A DNA stretch of 7,489 nt from Alphaproteobacteria bacterium (GTDB taxonomy: Bacteria > Pseudomonadota > Alphaproteobacteria > Rickettsiales > SXRF01), in NCBI GenBank assembly GCA_020050695.1, contig JAGVKI010000317.1, positions 1 through 7,489 of the forward strand. The letters run 5' to 3'. How positions within the stretch are numbered: position 1 is the first letter of the stretch; each line of letters opens with the position of its first letter. The notes under the pieces were generated by a model. The model was not told the DNA's origin, searched no databases, and saw only the letters and a program-made list of their open reading frames with translations. Positions 1 to 5,916 of this stretch are shown one piece after another. The position numbers and the translations under genes were made by a program.

Positions 1-256
1 CGGTTGAATATTTTTCTTTCATTTCATCATTCAGGCACTGTTCAACCTTATCGATCTTTGCCTGGGAAACTTCTTTTTTGGAATGGATGGAGAACATATA
101 GTCAGCCACATCGAGTTCCTTCATATCCGCGTCATCCTTGTACCAGGCGACAGCGCTGCCAGGCTGCTTCATTTCATCCGGCGTAAGCGCAAACGCTGAA
201 ACGCTGGTGGTTGCAATGGTAAGAGCAAGCAAAGAACCAATTGTGTATTTAACCAT
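1..256 (-). CDS. Small exported protein of unknown function (partial, 3' end outside window)
   Basis: I do not recognise the family. The start is ATG at 256 (minus strand), preceded by AGGAGA four bases upstream, the best ribosome binding site in the window. The 85 visible codons begin with a typical Sec signal peptide: Lys3, a hydrophobic run of about 16 residues, then Ser-Ala-Phe-Ala ending at residue 23, which fits signal peptidase I cleavage before Leu-Thr-Pro-Asp. The visible mature part is hydrophilic and charged (Asp, Glu, Lys), with one Cys in a Val-Glu-Gln-Cys stretch and no second membrane segment. It is therefore probably periplasmic or secreted (inference). It lies 34 bases after gatC on the same strand and may be cotranscribed. 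It is not gatA: nothing resembles the amidase N-terminus. The reading frame is open to the window edge. Confidence 0.75.
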   Translation of the reverse strand, partial: MVKYTIGSLLALTIATTSVSAFALTPDEMKQPGSAVAWYKDDADMKELDVADYMFSIHSKKEVSQAKIDKVEQCLNDEMKEKYST

Positions 257-260
257 AGAA

Positions 261-266
261 TCTCCT
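261..266 (-). promoter_or_regulatory. Shine-Dalgarno site of the exported-protein gene
   Basis: AGGAGA on the minus strand, four bases before the ATG at 256. It fixes the start of the exported protein and is much stronger than the sites in front of the other genes here, suggesting efficient translation. Confidence 0.7.
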
Positions 267-290
267 AAATATAGCATTATTTACAACACG

Positions 291-578
291 TTATTCAATA
301 ACCTTGGGGACAACAAAGCAACCATAGTCGCTTTGCTTTGCGTTCTTAATCACCGCCTGCTGCTGGTTGCCATCGGTTACTATATCTTCGCGTGTAGGAA
401 GCTGTACCGCTGACACGGAGGTCATTTGCGGCACGTTCTGCGTGTTCACTTCACTCAGCTGTTCCATCCATTTGAGAATACCGGAAAGTTCCTTGGAAAA
501 GAACTCCTTGTCCTCATCGGTGACTTCGATGCGGGCAAGTTTGGCAATTTTGGCTACGGCATGTTTGTCAAGTAACAT
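291..578 (-). CDS. gatC: Asp-tRNA(Asn)/Glu-tRNA(Gln) amidotransferase subunit C
   Basis: GatC is the small subunit that stabilises the GatCAB complex. In the cytoplasm GatCAB amidates misacylated Glu-tRNA(Gln), and often Asp-tRNA(Asn), to the correct Gln/Asn forms. The 95-residue length is normal for the family. Recognisable parts are the N-terminal Val-Ala-Lys-Ile-Ala-Lys-Leu-Ala-Arg-Ile helix (residues 8-17), the Ile-Leu-Lys-Trp-Met-Glu-Gln-Leu helix (34-41), Arg-Glu-Asp-Ile-Val-Thr-Asp-Gly (63-70), and the C-terminal Gly-Cys-Phe-Val-Val-Pro-Lys-Val-Ile-Glu (86-95). The ATG at 578 has only a weak GGGA seven bases upstream. In many alphaproteobacteria gatC is next to ruvX and is followed by gatA; here ruvX is the divergent neighbour, but the next gene downstream encodes an exported protein. 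Whether gatA and gatB lie further left cannot be seen. Confidence 0.95.
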   Translation of the reverse strand: MLLDKHAVAKIAKLARIEVTDEDKEFFSKELSGILKWMEQLSEVNTQNVPQMTSVSAVQLPTREDIVTDGNQQQAVIKNAKQSDYGCFVVPKVIE

Positions 579-591
579 AAATATCCCGTGA

Positions 592-617
592 AAGTAGGCC
601 TATTGTTAAGTAGGCCT
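592..617. repeat. Two direct copies of AAGTAGGCCT, 16 bases apart
   Basis: AAGTAGGCCT occurs at 592-601 and again at 608-617, inside the divergent gatC/ruvX spacer. The first copy contains the perfect 8-base palindrome TAGGCCTA (595-602). The second ends on the first base of the proposed ruvX -35 hexamer. The spacing of roughly one and a half helix turns and the position would suit an operator for a dimeric regulator, but this is inference and no known regulator site is recognised. Confidence 0.4.
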
Positions 618-646
618 TGAACAAAAGTAAGAAAGCCGTTTTTAAT
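617..646 (+). promoter_or_regulatory. Candidate sigma-70-type promoter for ruvX-plsY-dprA
   Basis: TTGAAC at 617-622 (4 of 6 to consensus) and TTTAAT at 641-646 (5 of 6) are separated by 18 bases. Transcription would start near 653, giving a leader of about 50 bases before the ruvX ATG. It is the best plus-strand pair in the divergent spacer. No equally good minus-strand promoter for gatC was found by eye. Confidence 0.4.
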
Positions 647-702
647 GGGGTTGCCCTAGAAATACAAGTCCAAAGACAAGCCTGAAGATAAGATATACAT
701 AT

Positions 703-1167
703 ATGCTGATTGATTCTGCCGCCGATTTTGCCAGACAGCTCCCTGCACAGGGACGCGTGATGTCGCTTGACGTGGGCGATACCACGATTGGCCTTGCCAT
801 GTCTGACCTGCTGCGCAGTATCGCTTCTCCGCTGCTTACCATTGAACGCAGTAAATTTACAAAAGATGTTGCGACGTTAAAAGAGTTAATCGGTAAATAT
901 CAGATATGCGGCCTGCTTATTGGTTATCCTGTAAATATGGATGGTAGCCATGGCCCGCGCACCCAATCCACCCGTACATTTGTCAGCAACTTAGGTAAAC
1001 AGGTAAACCTGCCCATGGTGCTGTGGGATGAGCGAATGACCACCATGGCAGTAGAGCGTGCAATGTTAGAGGCTGATTTATCTCGGCAAAGACGTGCGCA
1101 ATTAGTAGACAAACTGGCAGCAAGTTATATGCTACAGGGCTTCCTCGATAGTATAAAAACAACATGA
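703..1167 (+). CDS. ruvX: Putative pre-16S rRNA nuclease RuvX/YqgF
   Basis: A YqgF-family nuclease with an RNase H-like fold, 154 residues. The family acts in the cytoplasm in maturing the 5' end of 16S rRNA and was earlier annotated as a Holliday junction resolvase. Motifs in order: Asp-Val-Gly-Asp-Thr-Thr-Ile-Gly-Leu-Ala (23-32, first acidic residue Asp23), Gly-Tyr-Pro-Val-Asn-Met-Asp-Gly-Ser (74-82), Trp-Asp-Glu-Arg-Met-Thr-Thr (108-114) and Asp-Lys-Leu-Ala-Ala followed by Leu-Gln-Gly-Phe-Leu-Asp (136-149). The first motif normally has Lys at the position of Thr27. The start at 703 has no clear Shine-Dalgarno. An internal ATG at residue 20 (760) has AGGGA six bases upstream, but the extension of about 19 residues before motif 1 is usual in alphaproteobacterial RuvX, so 703 is preferred. 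First gene of a probable operon with plsY and dprA. Confidence 0.92.
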   Translation: MLIDSAADFARQLPAQGRVMSLDVGDTTIGLAMSDLLRSIASPLLTIERSKFTKDVATLKELIGKYQICGLLIGYPVNMDGSHGPRTQSTRTFVSNLGKQVNLPMVLWDERMTTMAVERAMLEADLSRQRRAQLVDKLAASYMLQGFLDSIKTT

Positions 1168-1189
1168 TAGGGGATATTTGCAGGGGATT

Positions 1190-1804
1190 ATGAATACCTG
1201 GCTTAACATACAATGGCTCTGCAGTGTATTTACGCTGGCGTACGCGCTCGGCTCAATACCCTTTGGCCTTATCTTTGCGCGCGCTGCCGGCCTGAAAGAC
1301 CCTCGCAAGCTAGGCTCAGGCAATATCGGCGCGACCAATGTGCTGCGTGCTGGCCACGGGAATAAGGGTAAATGGGTGGCACTGCTGACCTTGCTGTGTG
1401 ATGCCGGCAAAGGCGTTGCCGCCGTAATGCTAACCCAATATATATATGATGATTATTCTGCGTACCTCGCCGGATTTTTTGTAGTGCTTGGCCATACCTT
1501 CCCGGTCTGGCTGCATTTCAAAGGCGGTAAAGGTGTTGCCACCACGCTTGGTGTTATCTTCGCGCTCGACTGGCCGCTTGGCCTTATCGTATGCGGCATC
1601 TGGCTGGTCACGTTTTATTTCATGCGCATCTCTTCGCTGGCATCGCTTATCAGCATCGGTTATTCGGCCATTGTGGCACACCTGCTCGAAGATGAGAAAA
1701 CGGCTGTACTTTGCCTTGCGCTGTCGGCATTTATTATTTTCACGCATCGCGGCAATATCAACCGCCTGCTGCAAGGCACCGAACATATTTTCAAAAAAGA
1801 GTGA
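1190..1804 (+). CDS. plsY: Acyl-phosphate:glycerol-3-phosphate acyltransferase (membrane protein)
   Basis: PlsY transfers the acyl group from acyl-phosphate (made by PlsX) to glycerol-3-phosphate, giving lysophosphatidic acid, the first membrane step of phospholipid synthesis. With the ATG at 1190 it is 204 residues, the usual length. The protein is highly hydrophobic with about five membrane segments. Family motifs are present: Gly-Ser-Ile-Pro-Phe-Gly (21-26) with Gly-Ser-Gly-Asn-Ile-Gly-Ala-Thr-Asn (42-50), His-Thr-Phe-Pro-Val-Trp (102-107) leading into Lys-Gly-Gly-Lys-Gly-Val-Ala-Thr (111-118), and the C-terminal His-Arg-Gly-Asn-Ile-Asn-Arg-Leu-Leu (186-194). The start is not settled. An in-frame TTG at 1178 would add four residues, and both candidates have an AGGGGA unusually close (2-3 bases). 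The gene begins 22 bases after ruvX and ends 6 bases before dprA. Confidence 0.95.
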   Translation: MNTWLNIQWLCSVFTLAYALGSIPFGLIFARAAGLKDPRKLGSGNIGATNVLRAGHGNKGKWVALLTLLCDAGKGVAAVMLTQYIYDDYSAYLAGFFVVLGHTFPVWLHFKGGKGVATTLGVIFALDWPLGLIVCGIWLVTFYFMRISSLASLISIGYSAIVAHLLEDEKTAVLCLALSAFIIFTHRGNINRLLQGTEHIFKKE

Positions 1805-1810
1805 TGCACC

Positions 1811-2962
1811 ATGATGCAATATCCAAGCATAGCGGGCGATAAGCTATTTGATGTACTGCGCCTTATCCGCACATTGAATGTCGGGCCTGTTACTTTTTTC
1901 CAGCTCATGCAGCGCTTTGGCACTGCTTCTGCCGCGCTTGATGCACTGCCCGATTTATCCCTGCGCGGTGGCCGCCGCAGTGCCCTTACCGCCTGCCCGG
2001 CTGAGCAGGCAGAGCGCGAAATAAAAGCAACCGAAAAATTTGGCGCGCGCATGGTCCTGTATGGTGCGCCTGACTATCCAAAACTGCTTACCGCGCTGCA
2101 TGACGCGCCGCCAGTCATAACCGTAAGCGGCAATGCGCAGCTATGGCAGAACCGTGATTCAATTGCCATTGTCGGCTCGCGCAATGCCTCAGCCAATGGC
2201 TGCCAGATCGCGCAGAAATTTGCACGGGAACTGGCCGATAGCGGTATGATCGTCACCTCCGGGCTTGCTCGCGGCATTGACAGCTTTGCCCATAAAGGCG
2301 CACTTGCAGCAGGCACCGTTGCGGTCATCGCAGGCGGCATCGACAATATCTACCCGCCGGAAAATGCACCGCTTTATGCGCAGATACGCGAAGCAGGCGC
2401 CATCATCAGCGAACAGCCTTTCGGCTCCCTGCCCTATAGCGGCAGCTTCCCCGGGCGCAACCGTATCATCGCAGGCATGAGCCTTGGCACCGTAGTGGTG
2501 GAAGCATCACCTAAATCCGGCTCACTGATTACGGCGCGCTTTGCGCTGGAAAATAACCGCGAGGTATTTGCCGTGCCGGGTTCACCGCTCGACCCGCGCT
2601 CCAAAGGTTGCAACCAGCTGATTCGCCAGGGCGCATCACTCGCTGAAAGCACCGGCGATATTATTCAGGGCGTCAGCCACATGCGCGCGCGCCTGTTTGA
2701 AGAAACCAACCAGCGCCGCTTCGCCTTCATGGAACATATCCAGACCTATGATGACGGCACGCTGGATAATGCGCGCCAACACGTTATACAAAAACTCGGC
2801 GTTACTCCGGTGGCCGTGGACGTGCTTATCGAGCAGTGCGAGGCCAGCGCGCAAAACGTGGCCACCATACTGCTGGAGCTGGAACTGGCGGGTCGCCTGC
2901 GCAGAAGCAGCGGCGGCAAAGTAAGCCTTGCCGAAATAGAAGATGTTTCTGAAGTCGCCTAA
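1811..2962 (+). CDS. dprA: DNA-processing protein DprA (Smf)
   Basis: DprA binds incoming single-stranded DNA in the cytoplasm during natural transformation and loads RecA onto it; it is also widespread in bacteria not known to be transformable. At 383 residues the three-part layout is complete: an N-terminal helical SAM/HhH-like region (about 10-50, Leu-Asn-Val-Gly-Pro), the Rossmann-like core (about 80-290), and a C-terminal winged-helix domain (about 325-375). Core motifs are Ile-Val-Gly-Ser-Arg (120-124), Ser-Gly-Leu-Ala-Arg-Gly-Ile-Asp (150-157), Phe-Pro-Gly-Arg-Asn-Arg-Ile-Ile (213-220), Lys-Ser-Gly-Ser-Leu-Ile-Thr-Ala (235-242) and Val-Pro-Gly-Ser (255-258). Two consecutive ATGs (1811 and 1814) could both start it; AGAGTG at the end of plsY is at suitable distance. 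No other competence gene is visible in this window, so a transformation role is not shown. Confidence 0.96.
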   Translation: MMQYPSIAGDKLFDVLRLIRTLNVGPVTFFQLMQRFGTASAALDALPDLSLRGGRRSALTACPAEQAEREIKATEKFGARMVLYGAPDYPKLLTALHDAPPVITVSGNAQLWQNRDSIAIVGSRNASANGCQIAQKFARELADSGMIVTSGLARGIDSFAHKGALAAGTVAVIAGGIDNIYPPENAPLYAQIREAGAIISEQPFGSLPYSGSFPGRNRIIAGMSLGTVVVEASPKSGSLITARFALENNREVFAVPGSPLDPRSKGCNQLIRQGASLAESTGDIIQGVSHMRARLFEETNQRRFAFMEHIQTYDDGTLDNARQHVIQKLGVTPVAVDVLIEQCEASAQNVATILLELELAGRLRRSSGGKVSLAEIEDVSEVA

Positions 2963-3014
2963 GAAGTTATCCGGGTTCAGATTTTATTTTTTGCCGGTTC
3001 CGGGTACTATAAAT

Positions 3015-3031
3015 CAATACGCATAGTATTG
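3015..3031. repeat. Short inverted repeat after dprA
   Basis: CAATAC, loop GCATA, GTATTG: perfect 6-base arms, AT-rich, 53 bases after the dprA stop codon. It is not followed directly by a T run, so it makes a poor terminator. It could be a small protein-binding site or chance. Confidence 0.3.
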
Positions 3032-3140
3032 TTCTGCCTGCATGTTTTTAGCTATTTTTATTATCCTGTAGACTTTCGGACGGCGCTGTATAGATTACTT
3101 CCTTCTCGGGACGTTACAGTTTATTAACCATTCGTCAAAC

Positions 3141-3146
3141 TATAAT
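3141..3146 (+). promoter_or_regulatory. Candidate -10 hexamer of topA
   Basis: A perfect TATAAT. The matching -35 is weak: TTTATT (3120-3125) would be 15 bases away, and TTACAG (3114-3119) 21 bases. Start of transcription would fall near 3153, leaving a leader of about 43 bases. A 12-base AT palindrome begins at that same point. Such an arrangement would make topA a separate unit from dprA, with its own control. Confidence 0.45.
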
Positions 3147-3152
3147 AGCCCC

Positions 3153-3164
3153 CTATATATATAG
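3153..3164. repeat. 12-base perfect palindrome at the expected topA transcription start
   Basis: CTATATATATAG equals its own reverse complement. It sits 7 bases downstream of the TATAAT hexamer, exactly where transcription of topA would begin. Being alternating A/T it melts easily. topA transcription is supercoiling-sensitive in other bacteria, so a role in opening or in regulator binding is possible but unproven. Confidence 0.35.
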
Positions 3165-3195
3165 TTGGCGCAACCCTAAGTTCATTTATCCGCAC

Positions 3196-5886
3196 ATGCA
3201 TGTCGTTGTAGTAGAATCACCTTCCAAAGCTAAAACCATCAATAAATACCTCGGAAATGACTATCAGGTATTTGCCTCGTTTGGCCATGTACGCGACCTG
3301 CCCGCAAAGGATGGCTCGGTACGCCCTGATGATGATTTCTCGGTGACCTATGAAACAGACCCGGAATCCAAGAAGCATATTTCAGCTATCGCCAAGGCGG
3401 TCAAAGACGCTGATTCATTATTCCTGGCGACTGACCCGGACCGCGAAGGCGAAGCCATTTCATGGCACGTGCTTGAAGCACTGAAAGAAACGCGCGCCAT
3501 CCATAAAAATTTGCAGGTGCACCGCGTTACCTTTGATGAAATCACCAAAAAAGCCGTACTCGCCGCATTTGAAAAACCGCGCGACATCGACATGGACCTT
3601 GTCAATGCCCAGCAGGCACGCCGCGCGCTTGATTATCTCGTAGGCTTCACCTTATCACCTGTGCTGTGGCGCAAACTGCCCGGCAGCAAGTCAGCAGGCC
3701 GCGTGCAATCGGTAGCGCTTCGCCTGATCTGCGAACGCGACGAAGAAATCGAACAGTTCATCTCCCGCGAATATTGGGACGTCAAAGCCGCCCTTATTTC
3801 CGAAAGCGGTCACCCTATCAATGGCCGCCTGATTGAGTATAAAGGCGAGAAGATGGAAAAATTCTCCATCACCGACGGTACCAAAGCGAATGAAATAGCC
3901 GAAGCGCTTCGCCATAAGCATTACGCCGTATCCAAGCTGGAACCAAAGGAAGTGCGCCGCCATCCTGCGCCGCCCTTTACCACCTCCACGCTTCAGCAGG
4001 AAGCTGCACGTAAATGCGGTTTTTCCGCAAAGAAAACCATGCAGCTTGCACAAAAACTATACGAAGGTATTGCGCTTGGCGGTGAAACGGTCGGCCTCAT
4101 TACCTATATGCGTACCGACGGTGTAACCGTATCGCTCGAAGCCATCGGAGATGCACGCAACTATATCAAAGGCACTTACGGCCAGCCCTACATGCCGCCT
4201 GCCCCGCGCGCCTATAAAACCAAATCCAAGAACGCCCAGGAAGCGCATGAAGCTATCCGCCCTACCGACGTCACCCGCACGCCGGAAGCCATGGCCAAAT
4301 ATCTCGATAACGATATGGCGCGACTGTACGAACTCGTCTGGAAGCGCATGGTCGCCAGCCAGATGGAAAGCGCGCTTTATGACCAGCTGATCGTTGACAT
4401 CGCCGCTTCAGACAAGCAGGCAGTGCTGCGCACCAGCGGCTCTGTGGTGCGTTTCGACGGCTTCCTGAAACTCTACCAGGAAGGCAAGGACGACGAGAAA
4501 GACGACGAAAATGAAAACCGCCTGCCGGAACTTAAGCAGAATGAATCGCTCGGCGTAAAAGCAATCACACCTGAACAGCACTTCACTGAGCCACCACCGC
4601 GCTACTCGGAAGCAAGCCTGGTGAAAAAGCTGGAAGAACTCGGCATTGGCCGCCCGTCTACCTACGCATCCATTATTTCGGTATTGCAGGATCGCGGCTA
4701 TGTGCGCCTGGACAAAAAGCGCTTCATCGCCGAATCGCTTGGCCGCCTGGTAAACGCATTCCTGGTAAGCTTCTTTGAACGCTACGTGGAATACAGCTTT
4801 ACCGCGGACCTCGAAACCAAACTCGATGACGTCTCTGCAGGCGAACGCGAATGGAAAGAAGTGCTGCGTGATTTCTGGGGTTCCTTCATCGCTAAGATTG
4901 AAGAAAGCAAACAGCTGACCGTGACTCAGGTACTCGAAGCGCTCGACCAGTTGCTCGCGTTCTATGCCTTTGGCCAGCCTAAGGAAGGCCACGACCCGCG
5001 CACCTGCCCGGATTGCAAAACGGGCCGCGTTGGCCTGAAGATCGGCCGCTTTGGCCCATACATCGCCTGCTCCAATTACCCGGACTGCAATTACAAATCG
5101 CAGCTCGGCCAGGGCGCAGTCACCGAAGATGCCGACGGCAATGAATTCCGCCTGCCAAAAGCGCTCGGCAAAGACCCGGTAAGCGGCGAGGAAATATCGC
5201 TCAAAAAAGGCCCTTACGGTGTCTATGTACAGCTTGGCGAAAGCAAAACACCCCAGGATAAAGTTCGGCGCGCCAGCCTGTTTAAATCCATGAAGCCGGA
5301 AGAAATCACGCTGGATACGGCGCTTGCGCTTCTGTCGCTTCCGCGCGAACTGGGTGCGCATCCTGATACCGGCAAACCGATCATTGTCAATAACGGCAAG
5401 TTCGGCCCGTACCTGATGCATGACGGAAAATTCACCTCACTGCCACGCGAGGAAGACCCGCTAACCATCGGTATCAACCGCGCCGTTGACGTACTCTCAC
5501 GCGCCCCTGCCAAAAGCGGCGGCAACGAACAGCTGCGCGTACTCGGCCAGCATCCAGATGGCGGCGACGTAGCCCTGTTTAAAGGCCGCTACGGCCCATA
5601 CATCAAACACGGCAAGGTCAATGCACCTTTCCCGAAAAGCGGATCGCTTGATAGCTTTACGCTGGAAGAAGCCCTGCCGCTTCTGGCTGCACGTGCTGAT
5701 GCTCCCGTAAAGGGCAAGCGCAAGCCTGCGGCAAAGGCCAAGGCACCGGCTAAAGTAAAAGCACCCGCCAAGGAAAAAGCAGAAAAGCCCGCCAAAGCAA
5801 AAGCTGCCCCTAAGGCTAAGGCTCCAGCTAAAGCTAAGGCACCGGCGAAATCCAAAGCCTCGGCTAAAGCTAAAAAAGCAGGCTGA
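3196..5886 (+). CDS. topA: DNA topoisomerase I (type IA)
   Basis: This cytoplasmic enzyme relaxes negative supercoils by cutting one strand, forming a 5'-phosphotyrosine link and passing the other strand. The 896-residue protein is complete. The N-terminal Toprim domain (about 1-115) has Glu7 in Val-Glu-Ser-Pro and the metal-binding Asp80, Asp82 and Glu84 in Asp-Pro-Asp-Arg-Glu-Gly-Glu. The catalytic tyrosine is Tyr304 in Leu-Ile-Thr-Tyr-Met-Arg-Thr-Asp-Gly. Ile-Gly-Arg-Pro-Ser-Thr-Tyr follows at 484-490. One Cys4 zinc ribbon (Cys604, 607, 625, 631) precedes three further Gly-Pro-Tyr-type C-terminal repeats (near 671, 734 and 797). Residues 838-896 are a Lys/Ala/Pro-rich basic tail. The N-terminus at 3196 matches the family exactly, but no Shine-Dalgarno precedes it. 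An acidic Lys/Asp/Glu patch lies at 431-440. It ends 30 bases before the next gene. Confidence 0.97.
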   Translation: MHVVVVESPSKAKTINKYLGNDYQVFASFGHVRDLPAKDGSVRPDDDFSVTYETDPESKKHISAIAKAVKDADSLFLATDPDREGEAISWHVLEALKETRAIHKNLQVHRVTFDEITKKAVLAAFEKPRDIDMDLVNAQQARRALDYLVGFTLSPVLWRKLPGSKSAGRVQSVALRLICERDEEIEQFISREYWDVKAALISESGHPINGRLIEYKGEKMEKFSITDGTKANEIAEALRHKHYAVSKLEPKEVRRHPAPPFTTSTLQQEAARKCGFSAKKTMQLAQKLYEGIALGGETVGLITYMRTDGVTVSLEAIGDARNYIKGTYGQPYMPPAPRAYKTKSKNAQEAHEAIRPTDVTRTPEAMAKYLDNDMARLYELVWKRMVASQMESALYDQLIVDIAASDKQAVLRTSGSVVRFDGFLKLYQEGKDDEKDDENENRLPELKQNESLGVKAITPEQHFTEPPPRYSEASLVKKLEELGIGRPSTYASIISVLQDRGYVRLDKKRFIAESLGRLVNAFLVSFFERYVEYSFTADLETKLDDVSAGEREWKEVLRDFWGSFIAKIEESKQLTVTQVLEALDQLLAFYAFGQPKEGHDPRTCPDCKTGRVGLKIGRFGPYIACSNYPDCNYKSQLGQGAVTEDADGNEFRLPKALGKDPVSGEEISLKKGPYGVYVQLGESKTPQDKVRRASLFKSMKPEEITLDTALALLSLPRELGAHPDTGKPIIVNNGKFGPYLMHDGKFTSLPREEDPLTIGINRAVDVLSRAPAKSGGNEQLRVLGQHPDGGDVALFKGRYGPYIKHGKVNAPFPKSGSLDSFTLEEALPLLAARADAPVKGKRKPAAKAKAPAKVKAPAKEKAEKPAKAKAAPKAKAPAKAKAPAKSKASAKAKKAG
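5707..5883 (+). repeat. Low-complexity sequence coding the Lys/Ala/Pro tail of TopA
   Basis: The last 59 codons of topA (residues 838-896) are built from irregular units such as Ala-Lys-Ala, Pro-Ala-Lys and Lys-Ala-Pro. At DNA level this gives degenerate repeats of GCTAAAGCTAAGGC and GCACCGGC. The protein resembles histone H1-like C-terminal tails: positively charged, almost free of other residues and surely disordered. Similar basic tails occur on other bacterial topoisomerase I enzymes and add non-specific DNA binding. The repetitive DNA may vary in length among relatives. Confidence 0.8.
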
Positions 5887-5916
5887 TTAGTCGATTTTTA
5901 GAATTTTGCTGGTAAG

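Larger units (their letters stand above)
2963..3195. other. Gene-free spacer between dprA and topA
   Basis: This 233-base stretch is more AT-rich than the flanking genes and has no open frame with a credible start. It contains a short perfect inverted repeat (CAATAC and GTATTG around a five-base loop, 3015-3031), T-rich runs at 3045-3060, and the proposed topA promoter at 3141-3146. No classical intrinsic terminator (GC stem followed by a T run) is apparent after dprA. The length leaves room for a small RNA or a long leader, but nothing in the sequence proves one. Confidence 0.6.

Noticed and set aside
760..1167. Alternative ruvX start at the internal ATG at 760 with AGGGA upstream
   Set aside because: The ribosome site is attractive, but the 19-residue extension is normal for alphaproteobacterial RuvX and the shorter form would begin only two residues before the catalytic Asp.
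1430..1819. Minus-strand open frame of 129 codons opposite plsY
   Set aside because: It is fully antisense to plsY, with a composition typical of a shadow frame and no recognisable domain.
2989..3004. CCGGTTCCGG as the stem of a dprA terminator
   Set aside because: The two CCGG halves are separated by only two bases and cannot form a hairpin, and no T run follows.
3008..3013. TATAAA after dprA as a second topA promoter
   Set aside because: The nearest -35-like TTGCCG (2991-2996) is only 11 bases upstream, too short for a sigma-70-type promoter.
4408..5421. Long open frame of 337 codons on the minus strand inside topA
   Set aside because: It lies wholly opposite well-conserved topA motifs including the zinc ribbon, its product is an Ala/Phe/Arg-rich sequence with no family features, and it is a mirror effect of topA codon usage.
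5870..5901. CTAAAAA ... TTTTTAG inverted repeat across the topA stop codon as a terminator
   Set aside because: The arms are only A/T apart from one pair and the loop is 18 bases; such a stem would be too weak, and the next gene starts only 15 bases later.
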